From contig NZ_CP025803.1 in assembly GCF_003352065.1 (NCBI RefSeq), positions 1,901,574 to 1,965,573 of the forward strand: 64,000 nucleotides of DNA, given 5' to 3'. The notes beneath the pieces are model-generated. The model worked only from the letters and a program-made list of their open reading frames with translations, did not search any database and was not told where the DNA came from. How positions within the stretch are numbered: the first letter of the stretch is position 1; the number at the start of each line of letters is the position of its first letter. Positions 52,867 to 62,731 of the stretch are shown here, in pieces. A program made the translations under genes and the position numbers. This DNA comes from Sulfitobacter sp. SK011 (GTDB lineage: Bacteria > Pseudomonadota > Alphaproteobacteria > Rhodobacterales > Rhodobacteraceae).

Positions 52867-53685
52867 ATGGCCGAAACCCGCAGAAACATCGCCCAGATTG
52901 ACCCAGTTTGGGAACGCATTCAAGACGAGGCCCAACAGGCAGTCATTGATGAGCCTTTGATTGGCGGCTTTGTGCACGCATGTATCCTGCATCACAAATC
53001 CATCGAAAAGGCGCTGTCCTACCGCATCGCGGCCAAGCTGTCATCAAATGAGATGTCGATGATGGTTGTGCGCGAGATCGTGGATGAGGCCTATGCTGCC
53101 GAGCCTGATCTGGTGGCCGCGGCGCGTGCTGATCTGGTTGCAATTTTTGAGCGCGACCCTGCGTGCCATCGCCTGTTGCAGCCGATCTTGTACTTCAAGG
53201 GCTATCAGGCAGTGCAAGCCTATCGGGTCGGCCATTATCTTTGGAAGAACGGCAAACGTGATTTGGCCTATTTCGTGCAGATGCGGGTCAGCGAAATTTT
53301 CGGTGTCGATATTCATCCCGCTGCCAAGGTGGGTAAGGGCATCATGATTGATCACGCCCATTCCATCGTGATCGGCGAAACGGCCGTGGTTGGGGACAAT
53401 GTGTCGATGCTGCATTCGGTCACGCTGGGCGGTACCGGCAAGGAAGAAGAAGACCGCCACCCCAAGATCGGGGATGGCGTGCTGATCGGGGCCGGGGCCA
53501 AGGTGTTGGGCAATATCAAGGTTGGCCATTGCAGCCGCATTGCCGCAGGATCGGTGGTGCTGGAAGAGGTGCCGCCGTGCAAGACTGTGGCCGGGATACC
53601 CGCTCGAATTGTGGGCGAGGCGGGTTGTGATCAACCGGCTGTTTCTATGAACCACATGTTGGGCCCGTGGGAACAAGACCAGTAA
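52867..53685 (+). CDS. cysE: Serine O-acetyltransferase
   Basis: 272 residues. N-terminal CysE helical domain (WERIQDEAQQAVIDEPLIGGF, FIERD-like FERDPACHRLLQP), then left-handed beta-helix hexapeptide repeats (IDHAHSIVIGETAVVGDNVSM, GVLIGAGAKVLGNIKVGHCSRIAAGSVV). It makes O-acetylserine for cysteine synthesis. cysE next to a GTA is known synteny in Rhodobacteraceae. A strong terminator follows. Confidence 0.96.
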   Translation: MAETRRNIAQIDPVWERIQDEAQQAVIDEPLIGGFVHACILHHKSIEKALSYRIAAKLSSNEMSMMVVREIVDEAYAAEPDLVAAARADLVAIFERDPACHRLLQPILYFKGYQAVQAYRVGHYLWKNGKRDLAYFVQMRVSEIFGVDIHPAAKVGKGIMIDHAHSIVIGETAVVGDNVSMLHSVTLGGTGKEEEDRHPKIGDGVLIGAGAKVLGNIKVGHCSRIAAGSVVLEEVPPCKTVAGIPARIVGEAGCDQPAVSMNHMLGPWEQDQ

Positions 53686-53704
53686 TCTGATTTCATAATA
53701 ATTG

Positions 53705-53734
53705 AAAAAGCCGGGATCATTGCCCCGGCTTTTT
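53705..53734. terminator. Bidirectional terminator between cysE and pdhC
   Basis: AAAAAGCCGGG-ATCATTGC-CCCGGCTTTTT, a symmetric stem with A- and T-runs on both sides, so it ends cysE and the convergent pdhABC transcript. Confidence 0.9.
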
Positions 53735-53813
53735 ATTTAATATTGCCACCTTAAGGCGCGCGCCAGCGCCAAATCGTCTTGGGCATTCCCAGATAATTCA
53801 GGTCAGATGGCGA

Positions 53814-55136
53814 TCAGGCCAACATCGTCATCGGTGCTTCAAGGTTATCCTTGATGGCGTTCAGCAATTCGGCACCCAAGGCACCGTCGATGACACGGTG
53901 ATCGACGGATAATGTGACTGACATGACCGTGGCCACAGCCACTTCACCTTCTGCGTCCACAACTGGCTTTTTCACGCCTGCACCCACCGCGAGGATCGCG
54001 CCGTGGGGAGGATTGATCACCGCATCGAAGTTATCAATCCCCATCATCCCCAGATTTGAGATTGCAAAACTGCCGCCCTGATACTCATGAGGGGCTAGTT
54101 TGCGGCTCTTCGCACGGGTGGCAAGGTCTTTCATCTCAGCCGAAAGCGCAGAAAGCGACTTCATCTCGGCGTCTTTCAGAACGGGGGTAAAGAGGCCGCC
54201 CTCGATCGCAACGGCAACCGCCACGTCCGAAGGTTTGAGTTTCAACATCCGATCACCGGCCCAGACCGCGTTTGCATCAGGCACCTGTTGCAGTGCCAGC
54301 GCGCAGGCTTTGATGATAAAGTCATTGACGCTGAGCTTCACACCGCGCGGTTCAAGTTGTTTGTTCAACTGCGCGCGGAACGCCATGAGCGCATCCAGCT
54401 GAATATCGCGCCGCAGATAGAAATGCGGAACGGTTTGTTTGGCTTCGGTCAGGCGCGCTGCGATGGTTTTGCGCATGCCATCCAATTTGACCTCTTCGTA
54501 CTCCCGATCCGCGTAAATCTTGACAATGGCATCGGCAGAAGGGCCAGCAGCAGCGGCAGGTGCTCCTTTTGGTGCCTCGGCAGCGGCGGCTTTTGGCGCG
54601 TCGGATTTGGACAGCCCCTCAACATCAGCCTTGACGATGCGGCCATGCGGGCCTGAGCCCTTGATGTCCGCCAGATTCAGACCTTTGTCAGCCGCAATGC
54701 GACGTGCAAGCGGCGAGGCAAAGATGCGGTCGCCCTCAGCAGTTTCGGGTGCCGCGGGTGCCGGCGTTGCATCGGTTTCACCGCGGCCATGCCCTTTGGC
54801 CGGTGCGGTCGCGTCCGACGCTTCGGCAGGTGCTGCGTTGGAGGATGCCTGCGGCTCGGGCGCGGATGCAGCACCGATGTCATCGGCGCTTTCGCCATCC
54901 TCCAGCAGCACAGCAATCGGTGTGTTCACTTTCACGCCTTCAGTCCCGTCAGAGATCATGATTTTGCCAATGGTGCCTTCATCCACGGCCTCGAACTCCA
55001 TCGTGGCCTTGTCGGTTTCAATCTCGCACAGGATATCCCCGGAAGACACAGTATCACCTTCCTTGACCAGCCATTTGGCCAATGTGCCTTCTTCCATCGT
55101 GGGTGAAAGGGCGGGCATGAGAATTTCGATAGGCAT
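53814..55136 (-). CDS. pdhC: Pyruvate dehydrogenase E2, dihydrolipoamide acetyltransferase
   Basis: 440 residues. Lipoyl domain (1-80) with the lipoyl-lysine in [12 protein letters not shown], an Ala/Pro linker, a peripheral subunit-binding domain ([29 protein letters not shown], about 135-170) and a catalytic domain ending in [16 protein letters not shown] with the HxxxDG motif. It transfers acetyl to CoA. Third gene of pdhABC, 11 bp after pdhB. No E3 gene follows in the window. Confidence 0.96.
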   Translation of the reverse strand: MPIEILMPALSPTMEEGTLAKWLVKEGDTVSSGDILCEIETDKATMEFEAVDEGTIGKIMISDGTEGVKVNTPIAVLLEDGESADDIGAASAPEPQASSNAAPAEASDATAPAKGHGRGETDATPAPAAPETAEGDRIFASPLARRIAADKGLNLADIKGSGPHGRIVKADVEGLSKSDAPKAAAAEAPKGAPAAAAGPSADAIVKIYADREYEEVKLDGMRKTIAARLTEAKQTVPHFYLRRDIQLDALMAFRAQLNKQLEPRGVKLSVNDFIIKACALALQQVPDANAVWAGDRMLKLKPSDVAVAVAIEGGLFTPVLKDAEMKSLSALSAEMKDLATRAKSRKLAPHEYQGGSFAISNLGMMGIDNFDAVINPPHGAILAVGAGVKKPVVDAEGEVAVATVMSVTLSVDHRVIDGALGAELLNAIKDNLEAPMTMLA

Positions 55137-55147
55137 GGTGCCGCTCC

Positions 55148-56530
55148 TTATTTGTATGTCACTTTTTTCACCGCATCGACGACTTCGGCAGCCGTCAGCA
55201 GTGCGTGTTTTTCCAAATTCGCCGCATAGGGCATTGGCACATCCTTACCGGTACAATTGATCACCGGCGCATCAAGGTAATCAAACGCTTCCTGCATGAT
55301 CACGGAAGAGATGTAATTGCCGACAGAGCCCTGAGGCCAACCTTCCTCGACCGTCACGCAGCGGTTGGTTTTCATCACAGATTTTATGACGGCGGGCGTG
55401 TCCATCGGACGCAGGGTGCGCAGGTCGATGACCTCGGCCTCGATACCGTCTTCGGCCAATTTTTCGGCGGCTTCCAGTGCGTAGGTCATGCCAATGCCAA
55501 AGCTGACGATAGTGACATCCGATCCCTCACGCCAGATCCGGGCCTTGCCGAACGGCACGGTATAATCATCGACGTCAGGCACATCGAAGCTGCGCCCATA
55601 GAGGATCTCGTTTTCCAGAAAGATCACGGGGTTGGGATCACGGATCGCGGTTTTCATCAGGCCTTTATAGTCAGAGGCGGAATAGGGCATGACAACCTTG
55701 AGGCCCGGCACCTGCATGTACCATGCAGCATAATCCTGGCTGTGCTGGGCACCCACACGGGCCGCAGCACCATTGGGGCCTCGAAACACCATGGGCGCGC
55801 CCATCTGGCCACCGGACATATAGAGCGTCTTGGCGGCGGAGTTGATGATGTGGTCAATCGCCTGCATGGCAAAGTTGAAGGTCATGAATTCCACAATCGG
55901 GCGCAAGCCACCAAAGGCGGCACCCGTGGCAATCCCGGCAAACCCATGTTCGGTGATCGGGGTGTCGATCACGCGCTTGGATCCAAATTCATCAAGCATC
56001 CCCTGGGATATCTTGTAGGCACCCTGATATTCAGCAACCTCTTCGCCCATCAGGAACACGCTGTCGTCGCGGCGCATTTCCTCGGACATGCCGTCGCGCA
56101 ACGCCTCGCGGACGGTCTGCTGCTTGAGCGTCGTGCCTTCCGGCCAATCCGGCGTGGTGTCACTTTGCGGCGCTGCGGGCTTGGGCTGGCTCATCCCGGC
56201 ACTTGGGGCTTCGGCCTTGGTGTCAGCTTTTTCCGCCTCTGCGGGGGCAGGGGCCGCTGATGCGCTGTCGATGTCATCGGCGCTTTCGCCGTCCTCCAGA
56301 AGAACTGCGATGGGGGTGTTCACCTTCACCCCTTCACTGCCTTCGGCAATCAGAATCTTGCCAATGGTGCCTTCGTCCACGGCTTCAAATTCCATCGTGG
56401 CTTTGTCGGTTTCGATCTCGGCCATGATGTCACCGGATTTGACCGTATCACCTTCTTTGACCAACCATTTGGCAAGCGTGCCTTCTTCCATTGTCGGGCT
56501 CAGGGCGGGCATGAGAATTTCAGTAGCCAT
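55148..56530 (-). CDS. pdhB: Pyruvate dehydrogenase E1 beta with N-terminal lipoyl domain
   Basis: 460 residues. A lipoyl domain (1-80; [12 protein letters not shown]) almost identical to that of PdhC, an Ala/Pro linker, then the E1-beta transketolase-like part from about 130 ([33 protein letters not shown]). The lipoyl-bearing E1-beta is a known alphaproteobacterial trait. With PdhA it decarboxylates pyruvate using thiamine diphosphate. Confidence 0.95.
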   Translation of the reverse strand: MATEILMPALSPTMEEGTLAKWLVKEGDTVKSGDIMAEIETDKATMEFEAVDEGTIGKILIAEGSEGVKVNTPIAVLLEDGESADDIDSASAAPAPAEAEKADTKAEAPSAGMSQPKPAAPQSDTTPDWPEGTTLKQQTVREALRDGMSEEMRRDDSVFLMGEEVAEYQGAYKISQGMLDEFGSKRVIDTPITEHGFAGIATGAAFGGLRPIVEFMTFNFAMQAIDHIINSAAKTLYMSGGQMGAPMVFRGPNGAAARVGAQHSQDYAAWYMQVPGLKVVMPYSASDYKGLMKTAIRDPNPVIFLENEILYGRSFDVPDVDDYTVPFGKARIWREGSDVTIVSFGIGMTYALEAAEKLAEDGIEAEVIDLRTLRPMDTPAVIKSVMKTNRCVTVEEGWPQGSVGNYISSVIMQEAFDYLDAPVINCTGKDVPMPYAANLEKHALLTAAEVVDAVKKVTYK

Positions 56531-56533
56531 TGA

Positions 56534-57544
56534 TCAAGCCTCCTGTGGAACTTCGGTTGCGTAAATGTCTGTCCACAGCTCATCCAGATGTGGTTCGGGG
56601 CTTTCCTTGGCGAAATCGGCGCTCTCGTTCACGACCTTCTTGATCTCCTTGTCGATCTCTTTGAGGTCATCCTCGGTGGCATGTTTGCCGGTCAACAGCA
56701 GGCTGCGCACGGCCTCAATCGGGTCACGTTCGTCGCGCATCTTCTGGACCTCTTCGCGGGTCCGGTATTTCGCCGGGTCCGACATCGAATGGCCGCGATA
56801 GCGGTAGGTCTTGATTTCCAGAATGTAGGGTCCTTTGCCCGCGCGACAGTGTGCCACCGCCTTTTCGCCGGCTTCCTTGACCGCAAGCACGTCCATCCCG
56901 TCGACCTCCTCGCCCTCGATGCCATAGGCGGCACCACGTTCCCAATAGCTGGTTGAATGGGTCGACCGCTTGGTCGAGGTGCCCATCGCATATTGGTTGT
57001 TCTCAATCACAAAGATACAAGGCAGGTCCCAAATCTCGGCCATGTTATAGGCCTCATAGACCTGACCCTGGTTCGCCGCACCATCCCCGAAATAGGTGAA
57101 GGTGACATTGTCGTTGCCTTTGTATTTGTCGGAAAAGGCCAAACCAGCACCCAGTGGCACTTGTGCCGCAACAATGCCGTGGCCACCATAAAAATGCTTC
57201 TCTTTCGAGAACATGTGCATGGAGCCACCCTTGCCCTTGGAATAGCCGCCCTCGCGGCCCGTCAGTTCGGCCATCACGCCCTTGGGGTCCATGCCACAGG
57301 CCAGCATATGACCATGGTCGCGGTAGGAGGTGATGCGTTTGTCACCTTCTTTGGCGGCGGCCTCAAGGCCCACAACAACTGCTTCCTGCCCGATGTAGAG
57401 GTGGCAGAACCCACCAATTAAACCCATGCCATAAAGCTGACCTGCCTTTTCCTCGAACCGCCGGATCAACAGCATGTCCTTGTAATAAGCTTTCAACTCA
57501 TCGGCTGAAACGTTTGATTTCCTGGTGGGTTTCTTGGCTGCCAT
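56534..57544 (-). CDS. pdhA: Pyruvate dehydrogenase E1 alpha
   Basis: About 336 residues. The thiamine diphosphate motif GDGAANQGQVYEAYNMAEIWDLPCIFVIENN is present, and the phosphorylation-loop region YRYRGHSMSDPAKYRTREEV. The ATG at 57544 is 8 bases after GGAGG; a second ATG at 57550 is too close to it. First gene of pdhABC, with a palindromic site at 57585 in the leader. Confidence 0.96.
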   Translation of the reverse strand: MAAKKPTRKSNVSADELKAYYKDMLLIRRFEEKAGQLYGMGLIGGFCHLYIGQEAVVVGLEAAAKEGDKRITSYRDHGHMLACGMDPKGVMAELTGREGGYSKGKGGSMHMFSKEKHFYGGHGIVAAQVPLGAGLAFSDKYKGNDNVTFTYFGDGAANQGQVYEAYNMAEIWDLPCIFVIENNQYAMGTSTKRSTHSTSYWERGAAYGIEGEEVDGMDVLAVKEAGEKAVAHCRAGKGPYILEIKTYRYRGHSMSDPAKYRTREEVQKMRDERDPIEAVRSLLLTGKHATEDDLKEIDKEIKKVVNESADFAKESPEPHLDELWTDIYATEVPQEA

Positions 57545-57915
57545 GGGCATTTCCTCCGTCAGCGCGGGCCGTGGGTGCGCAGAGATAGTTTAGCGTTAAA
57601 CTATTGTTTATCGGATTCGGGAAGGGAAGGGTAGGGGCATTGTGACGTCGGGTTAAGGGAGCGAGTTCAAAGTGTGGACACAGATCGCTGTTGCGATATT
57701 TTTGACTTTTGGGGGCAGTGGAGAGAAGGCCTGCTTTGAGCCCAGAGTCCCGGATGCCGCAAGCTGCACAAGTGACCTGAAACCGCGGAAAAGCTGCCTT
57801 ACGACCTATTAGCTGAGCAAAGCAGAGCGTCAGTCCCAGCTCTTGATAGCCTGTTTTACACAGGAGTAATGATGTCCTCGGGCAGGTTTGATGGAAACAG
57901 GCTTTTTGATTAATT
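57545..57915. other. Intergenic region upstream of pdhA (371 bp)
   Basis: It holds the palindrome at 57585-57604 and, further on, a short plus-strand frame (GTG at 57672 to TAG at 57812, 46 codons) that reads like a small secreted peptide (VWTQIAVAIFLTFGG leader, four cysteines). I found no ribosome site or family, so it is not called as a gene. A TGTTTTACACAGGAG stretch near 57852 resembles a leader, but only very short frames follow it. Confidence 0.5.
57585..57604. promoter_or_regulatory. Perfect palindrome in the pdhA leader (candidate operator)
   Basis: ATAGTTTA-GCGT-TAAACTAT, two 8-bp arms, centred 51 bp upstream of the pdhA ATG. The AT-rich arms stand out in a GC-rich region. A site for a pyruvate- or acyl-responsive regulator is plausible; the regulator is not identified. 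Confidence 0.55.
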
Positions 57916-58629
57916 TTACGCTGGCTGATGCGCGCCCATCACCCGGACCCTGATAAACGAACTAAGCGACACCAAGATGATACCAATCGAGAACAGGCAC
58001 CATATTGCGGGTTGTTCATTTGGGTTGGTCGTCAGTGCGAAGGCGAGAAATGGTCCGATCAACAAATGAAATAACGCAAAGCGCCATGCGCCGTACCAAA
58101 GAGGCAGGGCAAAAACAGCAAGAAAATAGGCTGGGAACCAGATGTGGATACCAAAGGTCGAGCTGAAACCTTCCATGAAACCGTTGAGCGGCAAAATCCA
58201 GCCAATGTGCCAATCGCCTGAGATCAGGCAAGTTTGTAGCCCGCAAAGTGGCGACCCGGGCGTGCAATTGCCAAGTGCCTGTAGCGGAACCAGTTTCAGC
58301 AGCATGAATCCTGTGGCGAGAGCAGCAAGGCCATATACTCTGCGTGCCTGCCACTTCGGCACCGGGGATGGTGCAATTGCCATTGCAAAAGCGTTGATGA
58401 ACAAGGGCTGAAAGGCAATGTGTAGATAGGACAGCAATGTAATCGATTGGTTTGCGGGGTTCGAGCATTCATCTACAACTGCATATCCAACGGCTTGCAA
58501 ACCCTCCATCACGGTGAAAAAGCCCAGAGTGATCCAAATCGCTTTCGGTTCACCGCGCATCGCTGTGACCGCGACTGCAGCGCCGCCCAATGCCACCATC
58601 GCGACAGACGCCGTTGCGCTCCAACACAT
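57916..58629 (-). CDS. Seven-TM-like membrane protein (DUF5765-like)
   Basis: About 237 residues starting MCWSATASVAMVALGGAAVAV, with about seven hydrophobic segments. A DECSNPANQSITLLSYLHIAFQPLFINAFA stretch and a LCGLQTCLISGDWHIGWILPLNG loop are notable. I think it belongs to a rhodobacterial DUF5765 group, but I am not certain. Function unknown. AGGAGGT lies 8 bases before the ATG at 58629, a strong start. It is monocistronic, between pdhA and the ftsB-like gene. Confidence 0.75.
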   Translation of the reverse strand: MCWSATASVAMVALGGAAVAVTAMRGEPKAIWITLGFFTVMEGLQAVGYAVVDECSNPANQSITLLSYLHIAFQPLFINAFAMAIAPSPVPKWQARRVYGLAALATGFMLLKLVPLQALGNCTPGSPLCGLQTCLISGDWHIGWILPLNGFMEGFSSTFGIHIWFPAYFLAVFALPLWYGAWRFALFHLLIGPFLAFALTTNPNEQPAIWCLFSIGIILVSLSSFIRVRVMGAHQPA

Positions 58630-58853
58630 GGCAAATACCTCCTGTTCGATCAACCGTGCCTCAAGATTGGACACATTAGCAAGGGTCTCTGATCTGGAAG
58701 CCTTTGTGACTGCGAGGCCGCAGAGGTTGGCTTGTTCGTCAAGTAGTTCAGACCACCAATTTCATGCGAGCTTTTGCACCAATGGCTGGAAAGACGATTT
58801 AGCAGGCATTCACAGATCAGAAGCGAACGGCAGCAATGTCCGCTTAGCGGACC

Positions 58854-59153
58854 TTACCGAATAACAATCTCATCGCTGCGCAGCATGCCAAGCACCTTGC
58901 GCACGCGTTCATCCAGCAGGTCCAGATCAAGGTAGTCATCCGACAACCGATGGGTCAGATTTTCCATGCGCATGACGTCGGCGCGCACAGAGGCGAGCTG
59001 CACCCGCAGGTCATGGCTTTCGGCGACAATCTCGGCGCGCCGGAACAAGCCAAAACTGCCCTGCACGGCGGCAAAAGTGAAATAAAGGCTCAGCGCAAAT
59101 GCAATTGCAAAAAACAGCAACGTGCCAAAAGCGGGGCGTGGGGTGCGGGTCAT
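58854..59153 (-). CDS. FtsB/DivIC-family septum formation initiator
   Basis: 99 residues. One N-terminal helix (TLLFFAIAFALSLYFTFAAVQG), then a coiled coil (AEIVAESHDLRVQLASVRADVMRMENLTHRLS) and LDLLDERVRKVLGM. It matches the FtsB-like small division proteins that bridge FtsQ and FtsL. In rhodobacteria it often precedes pdhA, as here on the same strand. Confidence 0.88.
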   Translation of the reverse strand: MTRTPRPAFGTLLFFAIAFALSLYFTFAAVQGSFGLFRRAEIVAESHDLRVQLASVRADVMRMENLTHRLSDDYLDLDLLDERVRKVLGMLRSDEIVIR

Positions 59154-59241
59154 CTGGTCTGCCTCAAATCGTCTCTTGCTGGACGTCCACAGACTATGAC
59201 ACAGATGATTCGCCCTGTGAATCCCCTTATTTCATATGAGG

Positions 59242-60030
59242 TTAGCTTTTTGACATAAATATGCTTGTAACCCACACCACCATGAACCGGGGCGAAATGC
59301 GGGGCGAGAATGCAAAGAACTTGTTCATCAGTCCGGGCACAATCACTGCCTTGCCGCGCAACATGCCATCCCAACCGATCTGCGCCACTTTGTCTGCGGC
59401 GGCAGGTGGTGCGAATTTCAGCAAGCGAATACCGTGCATGTCTGCGGCGTCGAAAAAGTTGGTCTGCGTCGCACCGGGGCAAAGCGCCGATACGGTCACA
59501 CCCGATCCGCGCACTTCAAACGCGACCGCCTCGGACAGCGACAGCACATAGGCCTTTGTCGCGTGATAGACGGCCATGTTTGGCCCCGGCAGGAAGGCAG
59601 CCGTCGAGGCGACGTTCAAAACCCGCCCACCGCCGGACCCTCGCATATGGGCAATGGCCAGTTTCATCAGCCGCGTCAGGGCGGACATATTAACCTCGAT
59701 TGAGCTAAGCTCGCGTGCCCAATCGGCTCCGTTATCTCTGTCTTCAGCGAATGGCCCATTGCGACCCAGCCCAGCATTGTTCACAACGACGTCAATCGCG
59801 CGATCAACCGTCGCTTCGGACCACAGCCGGGCAACCTCGCTGCTGTCATTCAGGTCTGCCGGGATCACCACCACCTCAGTGCCGCCTGCACGCAATTGGG
59901 TTGCCAGCGCTTCCAATTTGTCCTCAGAACGCGCAGTGAGGATCAGGTTGCGCCCCTCGCGTGCGGCGATCCGGGCAAATTCAACGCCCAGCCCCTCGGA
60001 CGCCCCGGTGATCAATGTCCATTTCGTCAT
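59242..60030 (-). CDS. Short-chain dehydrogenase/reductase
   Basis: 262 residues. Cofactor motif TGASEGLGVEFARIAA, NNAGLGRNGPFAED, catalytic Ser in NVASTAAF and YHATKAYVLSLSEA. The classic SDR of the DltE-like group (COG0300); substrate unknown. It is monocistronic, 142 bp downstream of pgk. Confidence 0.9.
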   Translation of the reverse strand: MTKWTLITGASEGLGVEFARIAAREGRNLILTARSEDKLEALATQLRAGGTEVVVIPADLNDSSEVARLWSEATVDRAIDVVVNNAGLGRNGPFAEDRDNGADWARELSSIEVNMSALTRLMKLAIAHMRGSGGGRVLNVASTAAFLPGPNMAVYHATKAYVLSLSEAVAFEVRGSGVTVSALCPGATQTNFFDAADMHGIRLLKFAPPAAADKVAQIGWDGMLRGKAVIVPGLMNKFFAFSPRISPRFMVVWVTSIFMSKS

Positions 60031-60172
60031 CGGTGAATGTCCTTGTTGCAGGTGAAGGTCAGGCGCAGATCATTAGCGGGTCTGACGGGAAACTGCCAGT
60101 TTGTCGCCGGGGTGGCGATAGCCAGCTTGCCGCTGGGTATCTGCACGCGGCGTCTTCAAGTGCCGCCCGCGC

Positions 60173-61366
60173 TTACCCCTCAAGGGCTGCAACACCGGGC
60201 AGGGTCTTGCCTTCCATCCACTCCAGAAACGCGCCACCGGCGGTGGAGATATAGGTGAAATCATCCGCCACCCCCGCTTGATTAAGAGCGGCAACAGTGT
60301 CACCGCCACCAGCCACAGAAATCAATGTGCCATTGCGGGTCTGTGCGGCGGCCGCCTGAGCCGCGGCAACAGTCGCCGTATCAAACGGGGCAATTTCAAA
60401 GGCACCCAAAGGCCCGTTCCAGATCAGCGTCTTGAGGCCCTCAAACGCCAGACGCACGGCCTCGATGCTGGCGGGGCCAGCATCCAGCACCATCTGATCC
60501 GGGTCCAGAACGGTATCGGCCCCCAGCGGCACAACCACGTGATCGGCCCCCGGCGCAAATTCCGTGGCAACCAAACCATCCACGGGCAAGATCACGCGGC
60601 AACCGGCCTTGTCCGCCTGCGCCATGATGTCCTTTGCCGTGCCGAAATAGTCAGGCTCTTGCAGTGATTTGCCCAAACCGGCCCCAAGTGCTGCCAAAAA
60701 CGTATTGGCCATCCCGCCACCGATCACCAGCACGTCGAGGCGGTTCACAAGGTTCTCAAGCAATTCGATCTTGGTCGATACCTTGGCCCCCCCCACCACT
60801 GCCCCCACCGGGCGTTCAGGGTTCGAAAGGGCCGCTTCAAGCGCGCTGAGCTCTGCCTGCATCAGACGTCCGGCACAGGCGGGCAAAAGCCGCGCCAGCG
60901 CTTCGGTTGACGCATGGGCGCGGTGTGCGGCGGAAAAGGCATCGTTGCAATAGACGTCCCCAAGTGCTGCCAACCGGCGCGCAAAACTGATGTGATTGGC
61001 TTCTTCGCCGGGATAGAACCGGATGTTTTCAAGCAGCAGCACATCTGCCGCCCAGGCATCCGCATTCAGCGCCTCAGCGGCCTCAAGCGTCTCGATTAAC
61101 TGCACCTGGCGCCCCAACGCCGCCTCAAGCGCGGGCAGGATCTGTGCAAGGCTCATCTCTGGGGTCACTTTGCCCTTTGGCCTGCCAAAATGCGCCAGCA
61201 GCATTGGCTTGCCGCCCTTGGCCAGAATGTCCGCAACCGTCGGCACGATCCGCTCGATCCGGGTCGCGTCGGTGACATGGCCATTTTCCACCGGCACGTT
61301 AATGTCGACGCGCACCAGAACCCTTTTGCCTGCCACATCCATATCATCCAGCGATTTCCAGCTCAT
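60173..61366 (-). CDS. pgk: Phosphoglycerate kinase
   Basis: 397 residues. [15 protein letters not shown] at the N-terminus, [22 protein letters not shown], and the C-terminal [15 protein letters not shown] and [22 protein letters not shown]. Transfers phosphate between 1,3-bisphosphoglycerate and ADP. Normal length. It is divergent from the cyclophilin genes. Confidence 0.97.
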   Translation of the reverse strand: MSWKSLDDMDVAGKRVLVRVDINVPVENGHVTDATRIERIVPTVADILAKGGKPMLLAHFGRPKGKVTPEMSLAQILPALEAALGRQVQLIETLEAAEALNADAWAADVLLLENIRFYPGEEANHISFARRLAALGDVYCNDAFSAAHRAHASTEALARLLPACAGRLMQAELSALEAALSNPERPVGAVVGGAKVSTKIELLENLVNRLDVLVIGGGMANTFLAALGAGLGKSLQEPDYFGTAKDIMAQADKAGCRVILPVDGLVATEFAPGADHVVVPLGADTVLDPDQMVLDAGPASIEAVRLAFEGLKTLIWNGPLGAFEIAPFDTATVAAAQAAAAQTRNGTLISVAGGGDTVAALNQAGVADDFTYISTAGGAFLEWMEGKTLPGVAALEG

Positions 61367-61495
61367 TTCACGTCTCCCTGACCATCTGTTGCGCCTGTGT
61401 TTTGCTGTTATGGAGGCTTAGGTCAATGGAGCCGCTTGGCAATTGTGGAAATCACCCCTAGGTAACAGTCAAGATTTTCAGTTAAGGAGCGCCCG

Positions 61496-62002
61496 ATGGC
61501 CGAGATTACAGACCCCGAAAACACCATCCTGATGGAGCTGAAAGGCGGCACCGTCACAATCCAGCTGCTGCCCGATGTGGCCCCAAAACATGTGGAACGG
61601 ATGAAAGAACTTGCCCGCGCAGGCAAATACGACAACGTGGCCTTTCACCGTGTGATTGATGGTTTCATGGCCCAGACCGGCGATGTGGAACATGGCAACA
61701 TGGAAAACGATTTTAACCTGCGGATGGCCGGAACAGGTGGGTCGGACCTTGGCAACGTGCCGGCGGAATTTTCCAAGATCCCCCATGCCCGCGGGTCTAT
61801 CGGTGCCGCGCGCTCTGCCAATCCTGACAGCGCCAACAGCCAGTTTTTCATCAACTTCAAGGACAACGATTTCCTGAACGGACAATACACCGTCTACGGT
61901 CAGGTGATTTCAGGCATGGACCTAGTCGATGCGATCACCAAGGGCGAGCCTCCGGCCGAACCTGATCGCATGATCAGCGTCAAGGTCGCAGCCGATGCGT
62001 GA
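61496..62002 (+). CDS. Cytoplasmic cyclophilin-type peptidylprolyl isomerase
   Basis: 168 residues without a signal peptide. Cyclophilin core: YDNVAFHRVIDGFMAQTGDVEHGN, SANPDSANSQFFINFKDNDFLNGQYTVYGQVI. AAGGAG precedes the ATG. It overlaps the next gene, a periplasmic paralogue, by 8 nt, so the two are translated together. Catalyses proline isomerisation. Confidence 0.93.
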   Translation: MAEITDPENTILMELKGGTVTIQLLPDVAPKHVERMKELARAGKYDNVAFHRVIDGFMAQTGDVEHGNMENDFNLRMAGTGGSDLGNVPAEFSKIPHARGSIGAARSANPDSANSQFFINFKDNDFLNGQYTVYGQVISGMDLVDAITKGEPPAEPDRMISVKVAADA

Positions 62003-62549
62003 CGTTGTAATCGGCGGCCTTTTTGCGGCACTCATCGGCACATCGGCGGTGGCCTCTGGCCTCAAGATCGAAGTGGCCGGTGAGGCCAACGGCACCATCA
62101 CTATTGACTTGCTCGAAGATGTTGCACCTCTGCACACCGCACGGATCACTGAACTCGCTGCGGCAGGGGCGTATGATGGTGTGGTGTTTCACCGCGTGAT
62201 TGATGGCTTTATGGCACAAACCGGTGACGTGCAGTTTGGCAAGTCTGATGGCGACACGGCGCGTGCTGGCATGGGCGGATCGGATATGCCGGATGTTCCG
62301 GCTGAATTCTCTGAGATTCCTTTTGACAAGGGCGTGGTGGGGATGGCGCGGTCGCAAAGCCCTGACAGTGCCAACAGCCAGTTCTTCATCATGTTTGATG
62401 CCGGTCATTTCCTGAATGGCGAGTACACGGTGGTGGGCCGGGTGACGGACGGACAGGATATCGTTGATGCGATCAAACGCGGCACCGGCGGTAACGGCAC
62501 TGTGGTTGGCGATCCTGACGTGATGCAGAAAGTCACTGTGATCGACTGA
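61995..62549 (+). CDS. Periplasmic cyclophilin-type peptidylprolyl isomerase
   Basis: 184 residues. A signal peptide (DVVIGGLFAALIGTSAVASG) and a cyclophilin domain like its neighbour (YDGVVFHRVIDGFMAQTGDV, SQSPDSANSQFFIMFDAGHFLNGEYTVVGRV). It probably arose by duplication, with one copy gaining export. It overlaps the upstream paralogue by 8 nt and ends before a terminator at 62577. Confidence 0.92.
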   Translation: MRDVVIGGLFAALIGTSAVASGLKIEVAGEANGTITIDLLEDVAPLHTARITELAAAGAYDGVVFHRVIDGFMAQTGDVQFGKSDGDTARAGMGGSDMPDVPAEFSEIPFDKGVVGMARSQSPDSANSQFFIMFDAGHFLNGEYTVVGRVTDGQDIVDAIKRGTGGNGTVVGDPDVMQKVTVID

Positions 62550-62576
62550 GGGCAGCGGCCACAACGTTAAAAAAAC

Positions 62577-62606
62577 AAAAGGCGGTCCAGCACGGGCCGC
62601 CTTTTT
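62577..62606 (+). terminator. Terminator of the cyclophilin pair
   Basis: AAAAGGCGGTCC-AGCAC-GGGCCGCCTTTTT, one wobble pair, 27 bp past the stop codon. Confidence 0.9.
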
Positions 62607-62673
62607 GCATGCGCGGGGGCCGACGCGGCGGTGCCGCTGTGGTCAGGTCGGGCTAGGGATTTGCATCAGGCAT

Positions 62674-62704
62674 AAAAAAGGGCACCGCAGCGTGCTGCGA
62701 TGCC
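62674..62704 (-). terminator. Terminator of the bactofilin gene
   Basis: On the minus strand GGCATCGCAGC-AC-GCTGCGGTGCC (one mismatch) is followed by CTTTTTTAT. It is 28 bp after the bactofilin stop. Confidence 0.85.
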
Positions 62705-62731
62705 TTAAGTCGTTGGTTGCCGTCCTAGCCG

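Noticed and set aside
55205..56260. Long plus-strand open frame (about 351 codons) opposite pdhB
   Set aside because: Antisense to a conserved enzyme, His/Gly-rich composition typical of shadow frames.
57672..57812. Small GTG-started frame with a leader-like start and four cysteines
   Set aside because: 46 codons, no ribosome site, no recognised family. Kept only as a note in the intergenic entry.
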